64,000 bases of DNA, from contig NZ_JANFQP010000001.1 of the NCBI RefSeq assembly GCF_024436175.1, positions 620,001 to 684,000 on the forward strand. The letters are read 5' to 3'. The DNA comes from Kaistella montana (lineage in GTDB: Bacteria; Bacteroidota; Bacteroidia; Flavobacteriales; Weeksellaceae). Below, in pieces: positions 53,942 through 60,799 of this stretch. The first letter of the stretch is position 1. Each line of letters begins with the position of its first letter. The notes under the pieces were generated by a model. The model did no database searches. It was given only the letters and a program-made list of their open reading frames with translations, and was not told where the DNA came from. The position numbers and the translations under genes are program-made.

Positions 53942-54091
53942 TTATGAAGTTTTTTTGGATTTATTATTCAAGTATCGTGTAACTTTCTTATACAACTTGA
54001 TTACAAAATATAATATCGCAATTAAGAGCGCAAAAATAAATGTTTGCAATAAAAACAAACCAATATTAAAATCATTAATTATTTTTTCCAT
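53942..54091 (-). CDS. small single-pass membrane protein, 49 residues
   Basis: A complete ATG-to-TAA frame encodes 49 residues. A short acidic N-terminus (MEKIINDFNI) is followed by one strong membrane helix (about residues 11-32: LFLLQTFIFALLIAILYFV) and a highly basic tail (KLYKKVTRYLNNKSKKTS). This Ncyt/positive-inside layout is typical of real small membrane proteins and unlikely by chance. No Shine-Dalgarno is needed in this phylum. Nothing else about its function can be seen. It lies downstream of, and in the same direction as, the DUF1349 gene. Confidence 0.55.
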   Translation of the reverse strand: MEKIINDFNIGLFLLQTFIFALLIAILYFVIKLYKKVTRYLNNKSKKTS

Positions 54092-54248
54092 ATTCTGTTA
54101 AATTTAAGTTCTATAATTTTCGGATTTCCGAGAAGCTAGCTTATAACGACCAGGCGCTTTGCGAAGTTTGCCCTTTGCGCAAAGTTCATTATTAAAAAAG
54201 CTCACAAAACCCCGACAACATCTTATTTTTTTCGTGTCCATCAAAATT

Positions 54249-54944
54249 TTATTTATTGTTCTCCAACCATTTTAGTCTTCTTGTATCTGGAATATGTTTT
54301 ATCTCAAATTCTTCAAACAAAGCATTGAACCCATCTCCATCTGGTGATGCTGCTATCATACCTACCATTACAGGTTTATTGTCTGGAAAATAGGCCAATC
54401 GAATCATGGTATAGGTTACATCATCTAATGAGTAAAATATTTCAACTGCATCTAATTTCCTGATCACTTTTAACCACAATGATTTAGGCTTTTTAGTCAT
54501 CTCTACTACACTCCAATCACTTTTTTCATTGGTAACAACTGCACTAATATTGATTTTATCATTTACAAATTCTACCCCTGTTTTTATCCAGGTTTTTTCA
54601 TCAATGCGTAACATCAAACCCATTTGGTCAAATCTTACTTTGTAATCACCTGTTATTTTTACTTTTACTTCAAATTCGCCACCTACTGTTTCATAGAAAA
54701 ACGGTCCATCATCTACCGTAAACCCATAATGAGTGATACGCCAATAATCTGTTTTTGGTGTAACGAACATAGATAGTTTATTGTCTTGAAGTTTCCATTT
54801 ATCGGGCTGATTAAACCATTGCATTTTCTCCATAGTACTGTCATTTTTTGAATCATTAGATTCTTTTTGAAAAGCTTTTCCATACATAGTAATTGAAAGT
54901 AATAGACTAAATAAAGTTGGTAGGTATTTTTTTCTAATAGTCAT
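54249..54944 (-). CDS. DUF1349 domain secreted protein
   Basis: This 231-residue protein has a signal peptide (MTIRKKYLPTLFSLLLSITMYG) and a concanavalin-like DUF1349 domain (about 40-225). The family pattern is WRITHYGFTVDDGPFFYETV, MGLMLRIDEKTWIKTGVEF, SLWLKVIRKLDAVEIFYSLD and VGMIAASPDGDGFNALFEEF. The family is named after a yeast enolase regulator, but most bacterial members are probably carbohydrate-binding or lectin-like. The gene sits alone in a loose, repeat-containing region with 5' and 3' spacers of about 530 and 160 bp. Similar short sequences flank it on both sides. Confidence 0.88.
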   Translation of the reverse strand: MTIRKKYLPTLFSLLLSITMYGKAFQKESNDSKNDSTMEKMQWFNQPDKWKLQDNKLSMFVTPKTDYWRITHYGFTVDDGPFFYETVGGEFEVKVKITGDYKVRFDQMGLMLRIDEKTWIKTGVEFVNDKINISAVVTNEKSDWSVVEMTKKPKSLWLKVIRKLDAVEIFYSLDDVTYTMIRLAYFPDNKPVMVGMIAASPDGDGFNALFEEFEIKHIPDTRRLKWLENNK

Positions 54945-55471
54945 TTTTTATATTTTAAATTCTGAAATTTTTGATGCAGTAGGCGGTTAAATTGCTTCCA
55001 GTTTACCGGCGCTGGCGAGGTTGCGAACTTCGGAACTGATTATTTTCTGTTAAAGATAAAATTTCTTGCGAAATGTAAACTTGAATTTACTACAAAATTC
55101 TCGATCTCAGAGTCATCATTAAAAAAGATCACTCATCATAATTATTGTATTTCAAAAACTTATTTTTATTTAAAACAGTAATTGTGTCCTTTCCTCGCTT
55201 TGTTTTTACCATAGATTTTGAATTGATCATATAATACAAAGGAAAATTAAGGCGGAGACGAGTTCGTAAAAAATGCGTCTGTTACTTATTAAATTGACTC
55301 CCTAAAAATTAAGATAATATTGCCGAAAAAGAATGTTTCTGCCGTTTTTGCCGGAAATGACCGTTTTTGCCGAAAAGGGAGGTTTTTGCCGAAAGGAGGT
55401 TAGTGCCTTTATGGTGGGCTAGGACTGGGCTTTGCCTAGGCTTTGACTGGGAGAAACATAGGCTTTGATTT
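54945..55471. other. long spacer with imperfect TTTTTGCCGAAA repeats
   Basis: This 527-bp region between the DUF1349 gene and the potassium channel gene has no convincing gene. The right part (about 55318-55400) has four or five imperfect copies of a TTTTTGCCGAAA-like unit with intervals of 10-25 bp. A reading frame over the repeats on the minus strand (55309-55530) overlaps the channel gene and has no protein-like features. A 20-base segment at 55113-55132 resembles one at 54186-54205 (18 of 20 identical). Confidence 0.5.
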
Positions 55472-56299
55472 TTATACAATTTTTTCACCGCATTTTTTGC
55501 AATAGCGTGCATCATCATCGATATCTTCATTGCCGCATCTTGGGCATACTTTCTCTAGATTTTGTCTTTTGTTTCGCATTTCAGCCGTTACAATTCCGGT
55601 GGGAACAGCGATGATGGAATATCCGGAAAGCATCAATAATATTGACAAGAATTTCCCAAGAGGAGTGACCGGTGAAACATCGCCATAGCCTACTGTAGTT
55701 ACCGTTACCACTGCCCAATAAATACTTTGAGGAATACTTTCAAACCCTTCCCGGTGACCTTCTACCATGAACATCAATGAGCCAACAATCACACAGAAAA
55801 TAACGAGAAATAACAAGAAAATATAAATTTTCCGAGAGCTGTTTTTCAGGGCTCGTACAATGAAGTAACCATCATTCATGAAATCCAGCAGATTGAAAAT
55901 CCTGAAAACCCTGAGCATTCTCAGCATCCTTAAAATCAGAAAATATTTGGTGATCGGAATAAATAAACTTAGATAAAAAGGCAAGATTGCCAGAAAATCA
56001 ATAATTCCAAAGAAACTGAAGATATAAGACCTCTTGTTGCGGATTGTTATGATTCTTAAAACATATTCTACGGTAAAAAAAATGGTAATAATAATTTCTA
56101 AAACCACAAAAAGCAAATGCAGTTTTGCATCGAAAACACTCACACTTTCCATCATAACGATGGATGTACTCAGCAAAATAAGTACAAGCAATGCAAGATC
56201 GAAAGCTTTACCAAGTCGAGTATCCGATTTGAAAATAATCCTGAAAAGCTGTCGTTTCCATTTTGTTCGTTCGGGAATAAAATCGTGTTCTTTTTCCAT
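55472..56299 (-). CDS. voltage-gated-type potassium channel with C-terminal zinc ribbon
   Basis: This 275-residue inner-membrane channel has six membrane segments. An S4-like basic helix (ILRMLRMLRVFRIFNLLDF) precedes the pore. The selectivity filter is TVTTVGYGDVSP, the signature of K+ channels. After S6 (ILLMLSGYSIIAVPTGIVTAEM) a short tail carries CPRCGNEDIDDDARYCKKCG, a four-cysteine zinc ribbon, in place of an RCK domain. The zinc ribbon may serve assembly or sensing. The short N-terminus begins MEKEHDFIP. It diverges from the Nif3-like gene. Confidence 0.92.
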   Translation of the reverse strand: MEKEHDFIPERTKWKRQLFRIIFKSDTRLGKAFDLALLVLILLSTSIVMMESVSVFDAKLHLLFVVLEIIITIFFTVEYVLRIITIRNKRSYIFSFFGIIDFLAILPFYLSLFIPITKYFLILRMLRMLRVFRIFNLLDFMNDGYFIVRALKNSSRKIYIFLLFLVIFCVIVGSLMFMVEGHREGFESIPQSIYWAVVTVTTVGYGDVSPVTPLGKFLSILLMLSGYSIIAVPTGIVTAEMRNKRQNLEKVCPRCGNEDIDDDARYCKKCGEKIV

Positions 56300-56361
56300 G
56301 GATTGTTATTGAAAATTAAATTTAGATAAATAATTCTTAATTTCGTCACAAACTTAAGAAA

Positions 56362-57459
56362 ATGACAGTAAACGAGGTGATTTTTGAAATCGAGAAGAAA
56401 ATTCCGATTTCCCAAGCCGAAGATTTTGATAATGTAGGATTACTCTGCGGAAATCCTTCGCGGGAAGTAACGGGAATCTTGGTTTGCCATGATGCTTTGG
56501 AAAAAGTTGTCGATGAGGCTATTGCGAAAAACTTGAATTTGATTGTCACTTTTCATCCCATCATTTTTTCAGGATTAAAATCCATTACAGGCAAAAATTA
56601 TGTAGAACAGGCGGTTCTGAAAGCCATTGAAAACAAAATTGCGATTTATGCGATTCATACCGCTTTCGATAACGATTATTTCGGAGTAAATTATCGAATT
56701 TGTAAAGAATTGGGATTGGAAAATCAGAAAATTTTGATGCCTAAAACCAACAATTTAAAGAAACTCGAAGTGTATGTACCACGCGAATATTCGGAAAATC
56801 TAAAAAATGTACTTTTCAAAGCCGGCGCTGGAAGCATTGGTTTTTATGATGAATGCAGTTTTACAGTTTCCGGAAACGGAACTTTCAGGCCTGTGGAAGG
56901 TTCAAATCCTTTTTCGGGAACAAAAAATGTTCGTGAACTCGCAGATGAAGTGATGATTTCGGTAATTTTAGAAAATGAAAAACAGCATCAAATCATTAAC
57001 GAAATGAAAACGGCGCATCCTTACGAAGAAGTTGCCTATCAACTCATCAACCTTGATAATGAAAATCATTATACGGGATTAGGAAGATTCGGCGATTTAA
57101 AAGAAGAAATGGAAGAAGCTGATTTTCTAGCTTTTGTGAAAGAAAAATTTAAGTTAAAAGTGATTCGTCATTCCGATTTTACTTCAAAAAAAATCAAAAG
57201 AGTAGGCGTTTTGGGTGGAAGTGGAGCCAGCGGAATCAAGGCGGCGAAATCCCAAAAATGTGATGCTTATTTAACCGGAGATATGAAATATCATGACTTT
57301 TTCCAGAGTGAAGGCAAAATGCTGATCTGCGACATCGGGCATTTTGAATCTGAACAATTCGTAGCCCAACAAATAATTGAAATATTATCGGAAATTTTTC
57401 CTAAATTTGCAGTCTCAAAATCTGTTGAGAAAACCAATCCTGTAAACTATTTTTTATAA
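56362..57459 (+). CDS. Nif3-like dinuclear metal-centre protein
   Basis: This 365-residue protein of the Nif3/YbgI family has the metal-binding pattern DFDNVGLLCGNP, VTFHPIIFSGLKSI, IHTAFDNDYFGVNYR and, near the end, LTGDMKYHDF and DIGHFESEQF. A central insertion (about 130-235) with THPYEEVAYQL-like HPYEEVAYQLINL is the CutA/PII-like domain found in longer members. The family is often described as a GTP cyclohydrolase I type 2 homologue, but the activity is not established. It is coupled to the CT398-like gene by a 4-bp gap, a pairing conserved in many bacteria. Confidence 0.93.
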   Translation: MTVNEVIFEIEKKIPISQAEDFDNVGLLCGNPSREVTGILVCHDALEKVVDEAIAKNLNLIVTFHPIIFSGLKSITGKNYVEQAVLKAIENKIAIYAIHTAFDNDYFGVNYRICKELGLENQKILMPKTNNLKKLEVYVPREYSENLKNVLFKAGAGSIGFYDECSFTVSGNGTFRPVEGSNPFSGTKNVRELADEVMISVILENEKQHQIINEMKTAHPYEEVAYQLINLDNENHYTGLGRFGDLKEEMEEADFLAFVKEKFKLKVIRHSDFTSKKIKRVGVLGGSGASGIKAAKSQKCDAYLTGDMKYHDFFQSEGKMLICDIGHFESEQFVAQQIIEILSEIFPKFAVSKSVEKTNPVNYFL

Positions 57460-57463
57460 AAAT

Positions 57464-58243
57464 ATGGCTAAAAAACCTGTAGAAATCTCAGTTGAAGATA
57501 AGCTAAGAGCACTTTATGATTTACAAATTATCGATTCTAGATTAGATGAAATCCGCAATACAAGAGGCGAATTGCCAATTGAAGTGGAAGATTTGGAAAT
57601 TGAAATTGAAGGGCTTGAAAAAAGAGCAGATAAATTTCAAAACGAAATTAAAGAGCAGAATGACGAGATCAACACGAAACACGAAGTGATCAATCATGCG
57701 AAATCTTTAATCGAAAAATACAAATCTCAGCAAGATACGGTAAGAAATAACAAAGAATTTGAAGCTCTTGATAAGGAAATCGAATTCCAGGATCTTGAAA
57801 TTCAATTGGCCGAGAAAAAAATCAAAGAATTTGGAGCTAAAATTTCTCATAAAAACGAAACTTTAGAAGAACTGAATACCAAAATCAGTGAACTAAAAAA
57901 TCACTTGAAATTCAAGAAAGAAGAGTTGGAGAATCTTGTTGCTGAAACTCAGAAAGAAGAAGATTTTCTACTTGAAAAATCCAACGAATTTGCTAAAAAT
58001 ATCGATGAAAGATTATTGGCTTCTTACCAAAGAATCCGTAAAAATACTCCAACCGGTTTAGCAGTTGTAGGTTTGGAAAGAGGCGCTCCGAAAGGATCTT
58101 TCTTCACGCTTCCTCCACAAAAGCAAATGGAAATTGCACAAAGAAAGAAAATCATCATCGATGAACACAGTGGGAAAATTCTTGTTGACGACGATTTGGT
58201 GAACGAAGAGAATGAAAAAATGAAAGATATTATTAAATTTTAA
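57464..58243 (+). CDS. CT398-like coiled-coil protein with degenerate zinc ribbon
   Basis: This 259-residue protein is mostly a long antiparallel coiled coil (about 20-190) with EYDL-like heptads (for example EALDKEIEFQDLEIQLAEKK). The C-terminal domain corresponds to the zf-RING_7 / C4-type zinc ribbon of CT398 proteins, but the cysteines are lost. Where CxxC knuckles are expected the sequence reads LERGAPKGSFFTLPPQ and IIDEHSGKILVDD. The conserved LPPQ remains, so the fold persists without zinc. The family is implicated in secretion or rRNA contexts but without an agreed role. It follows the Nif3-like gene by 4 bp and ends at a terminator. Confidence 0.88.
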   Translation: MAKKPVEISVEDKLRALYDLQIIDSRLDEIRNTRGELPIEVEDLEIEIEGLEKRADKFQNEIKEQNDEINTKHEVINHAKSLIEKYKSQQDTVRNNKEFEALDKEIEFQDLEIQLAEKKIKEFGAKISHKNETLEELNTKISELKNHLKFKKEELENLVAETQKEEDFLLEKSNEFAKNIDERLLASYQRIRKNTPTGLAVVGLERGAPKGSFFTLPPQKQMEIAQRKKIIIDEHSGKILVDDDLVNEENEKMKDIIKF

Positions 58244-58257
58244 TACTTTCTGAACAT

Positions 58258-58295
58258 AAAAAAAGCGGGTCGAAATATCGATCCGCTTTTTTATT
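58258..58295. terminator. terminator between convergent CT398-like and aminotransferase genes
   Basis: GCGGGTCGA and TCGATCCGC pair (58265-58286, one G-U) over a 4-nt loop, flanked by an A-run and a T-run, so it can work on both strands. Confidence 0.85.
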
Positions 58296-58313
58296 TTCAA
58301 GATTTTTGAGGAA

Positions 58314-59513
58314 TTATCTTAATGTAGCTTTCTCCAAACAATCTTTAATTCTTCTCATCGCTTCTTTTAGCTCGTTTTCCGAAGCCGCATAAGAAAAACG
58401 AATACAGGTAGAATTTCCGAAAGAAACGCCGCCCACGGTTCCTACATGAGCTTCCTCTAATAAGAACATCGCAAAATCATCCGCGTCATTAATGGTTTTT
58501 CCATTTAAATTTTTTCCGACATAATAAGAAATATCCGGGAAAAAGTAAAAAGCAGCTTCCGGATAATTCACTTTAAAACCTGGAATTTCCTTCACCAATT
58601 CGTATACAATTTCTCTTCTTTTCTTGAATTCATCAATCATATAACGGTATTCTGATGGATCCGTTTTCAAAGCCGTTACCGATGCTTTTTGCGCCATTGT
58701 ATTAGCGCCGCTCGTTATTTGTCCCTGGATTTTTTCGCAACCTTTTGCCAACCAAGTTGGACAAGCGGAATAACCAATTCTCCATCCAGTCATCGCAAAT
58801 GCCTTCGACATTCCATTGATTACTGCGGTTTGTTCATAAACCTGAGGGAATTCGGCAATCGAAGTATGCTTTCCGTCGTAATTGATGTATTCGTAGATTT
58901 CATCAGAAATAATCGTGATTTGTGGATATTTTGCTACCACATTAGCAATTTTTTCAAGTTCTTCGTATCGGTAATAACTTCCGGACGGATTACAAGGAGA
59001 ACTATAGAGTAACGCTTTGGTTTTCGGCGTGATTGCTTTTTCCAATTGTTCGGCGGTCATTTTGAAATTATTATCAATTGAAGTTTCAATAAAAACCGAT
59101 TTTCCTCCCATCATTTTCACCATTTCATCATAGCTTACCCAATATGGAGCCGGTAAAATCACTTCATCCCCATCATTGATAATGGATGCTAAAACATTGA
59201 TGATTGATTGTTTTGCGCCATTCGAAACGCAAATTTGTGAAGGTTGATAATCCAAATTATTATCGCGCTTCAGTTTGTCGCAAATGGCTTGTCGAAGATC
59301 CAAAAACCCCGGAACAGGGGAGTAATGACTGAAATTATTGTTAATCGCATCGAAAGCAGCCGTTTTTATGTCCTGTGGAACATCGAAATCGGGTTCACCG
59401 AGGGTTAAACTGATCACATCAATTCCGTTGGCTTTCATCTCGCGAACTTTGTTGCTCATCACAAAAGTTTGTGAAAAGCTCAATCTGTTCAGACGTGCTG
59501 AGTATTTTTCCAT
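58314..59513 (-). CDS. PLP-dependent aspartate aminotransferase-like enzyme
   Basis: This 399-residue fold-type I aminotransferase begins MEKYSARLNRLSFSQT. Landmarks include ISLTLGEPDFDVP, FSHYSPVPGFLDLR, APYWVSYDEMVKM, LLYSSPCNPSGS, TIISDEIYEYINYD, and the PLP Lys in NGMSKAFAMTGWRIGYS. The C-terminal Arg lies in GVSFGNSTCIRFSYAAS. It is closest to class Ib aspartate/prephenate aminotransferases. The ATG at 59513 is used; the frame stays open upstream, but that extension is hydrophobic, not conserved and overlaps rsmG. A divergent start region of 84 bp separates it from rsmG. Confidence 0.93.
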   Translation of the reverse strand: MEKYSARLNRLSFSQTFVMSNKVREMKANGIDVISLTLGEPDFDVPQDIKTAAFDAINNNFSHYSPVPGFLDLRQAICDKLKRDNNLDYQPSQICVSNGAKQSIINVLASIINDGDEVILPAPYWVSYDEMVKMMGGKSVFIETSIDNNFKMTAEQLEKAITPKTKALLYSSPCNPSGSYYRYEELEKIANVVAKYPQITIISDEIYEYINYDGKHTSIAEFPQVYEQTAVINGMSKAFAMTGWRIGYSACPTWLAKGCEKIQGQITSGANTMAQKASVTALKTDPSEYRYMIDEFKKRREIVYELVKEIPGFKVNYPEAAFYFFPDISYYVGKNLNGKTINDADDFAMFLLEEAHVGTVGGVSFGNSTCIRFSYAASENELKEAMRRIKDCLEKATLR

Positions 59514-59572
59514 AAATATTGTTAAGATTCCCAAAGATAAATTTTTTATGCAAAGTTCTAAACTTGTTTTTT

Positions 59573-59580
59573 TAAATTTG
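59573..59580 (+). promoter_or_regulatory. -7 element of rsmG
   Basis: TAAATTTG matches TAnnTTTG, 17 bp before the ATG at 59598. Confidence 0.5.
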
Positions 59581-59597
59581 TGCAAATTTATAATGAA

Positions 59598-60233
59598 ATG
59601 GCAGTCGAACTCATCGAAAAATACTTTCCCAACCTCACCGAAGAACAAAAAAATCAGTTTGCAAAACTCGAGGAGCTCTACCAGGAATGGAATGAAAAAA
59701 TCAATGTGATTTCCCGAAAAGATATGGAATCTCTTTATGAAAAACATATTCTTCACTCATTGGGAATTGCAAAAGTAATGGAGTTCGCCCCGAATACAAA
59801 AGTCCTGGACATCGGTACTGGAGGCGGTTTTCCGGGAATTCCGCTGGCTATTTTGTTTCCGGAAGTTCAGTTTACATTAATTGATTCCATCGGAAAAAAA
59901 ATCACCGTAGTGAAAGAAGTTTCCGCAGGAATCGGTTTGAAAAATGTAACCGCAATCCACGGAAGAGCCGAATCTTTGAAGGAAAAATTTCATTTTGTTG
60001 TAAGCCGCGCCGTTACGCAAATGCCGGTTTTTCTTCGTTGGCTGAAAGGGAAATTCGAAAAAGAACAATTTAACCCGAAACACAACGGCGTTCTTTACCT
60101 GAAAGGTGGCGATTTGGCAGAGGAATTGGCTGGTTTAAAATGTGAAATTTTTTCCCTGCAGAATTTTTTCGAAAGTGAATTCTTCGAAACCAAAAAAGTA
60201 GTGTATTTATCGAAAGGAAACTTTAATTCTTAA
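59598..60233 (+). CDS. rsmG: 16S rRNA (guanine-527-N7)-methyltransferase
   Basis: This 211-residue SAM-dependent enzyme methylates G527 in the 530 loop of 16S rRNA; loss gives low-level streptomycin resistance in other bacteria. Motifs are EEWNEKINVISRKD-like YQEWNEKINVISRKD, HILHSLGIAKV, VLDIGTGGGFPGIPLAI (motif I), FTLIDSIGKKITVV and VVSRAVTQMP. The ATG at 59598 is preferred to an in-frame GTG at 59580 because the latter overlaps the -7 element. Confidence 0.95.
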   Translation: MAVELIEKYFPNLTEEQKNQFAKLEELYQEWNEKINVISRKDMESLYEKHILHSLGIAKVMEFAPNTKVLDIGTGGGFPGIPLAILFPEVQFTLIDSIGKKITVVKEVSAGIGLKNVTAIHGRAESLKEKFHFVVSRAVTQMPVFLRWLKGKFEKEQFNPKHNGVLYLKGGDLAEELAGLKCEIFSLQNFFESEFFETKKVVYLSKGNFNS

Positions 60234-60287
60234 TTTGAGATAATAAAAAACCTATAGGTGACGTTTAACGGTTAAGTATTATTTACG

Positions 60288-60704
60288 ATGGAAAAACTAT
60301 ACAAATTTGCGGTTATTGCTTTTTCAGTTTTCATGCTCAGCAGTTGTAATGATCGTATTGAAGGCGATGAAATCACCAATGTGGAGCAATTAAAAATCGA
60401 CAGTGTGACCATTCCGCAAGACACGATGGATGTTTACAGTACCCAAACCATTAAAACGTATTCAAATTATTCGGCCAATTGTGAAGGTTTTTACGGCTAC
60501 GATTATCTGCATACGAACCAACTCGAAAGGGAAGTGAGTTCTTATAAATTTAAAACTACAGCAACTTGTGGCGAATTGCTTACCAAGGCTTCTCAAATCA
60601 ATTTCAGGCCGCAACAAACCGGAACTTTCTCCTTTAAATTCTGGAATGGAACCAACGCTTCCGGAGAAAATATTTGGATTGAAAAAAATATCGTGGTAGA
60701 ATAA
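60288..60704 (+). CDS. hypothetical lipoprotein
   Basis: This 138-residue protein has a lipoprotein signal ending FMLSSC. The mature part starts NDRIEGDEITNVEQLKIDSVTIP and is beta-rich, with two further Cys (ANCEGFYGYDY and TATCGELL), which may form a disulfide in the periplasm. The C-terminal GTFSFKFWNGTNASGENIWIE resembles the last strands of an Ig-like sandwich. No known family is recognised. It sits alone between rsmG and the AddB-like gene and is followed by a terminator. Confidence 0.8.
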   Translation: MEKLYKFAVIAFSVFMLSSCNDRIEGDEITNVEQLKIDSVTIPQDTMDVYSTQTIKTYSNYSANCEGFYGYDYLHTNQLEREVSSYKFKTTATCGELLTKASQINFRPQQTGTFSFKFWNGTNASGENIWIEKNIVVE

Positions 60705-60729
60705 TTCTCCCTAAAATTTAATGAACTCG

Positions 60730-60763
60730 GCATCAGAATAATTCAATTTTCTGGTGCTTTTTT
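60730..60763 (+). terminator. Rho-independent terminator after lipoprotein gene
   Basis: GCATCAGAA and TTCTGGTGC pair (one G-U) over a 10-nt loop, followed by six T. Confidence 0.75.
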
Positions 60764-60799
60764 GTTTTAATTTTCTTATTTTTCAGTTTTATATGCAAT

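Noticed and set aside
54120-54245. Integron attC site downstream of DUF1349
   Set aside because: The hairpin-like GC-rich block and TTATAACG are suggestive, but the paired RYYYAAC/GTTRRRY core sites are not clearly present and no integrase is in the window.
55309-55530. 73-codon minus-strand frame over the TTTTTGCCGAAA repeats
   Set aside because: It overlaps the 3' end of the potassium channel gene and the amino acid sequence is composed of repeat-derived stretches with no protein-like pattern.
59514-59756. 81-residue N-terminal extension of the aminotransferase
   Set aside because: The open frame continues upstream but is hydrophobic, overlaps the divergent rsmG gene, and the family N-terminus begins at the ATG at 59513.
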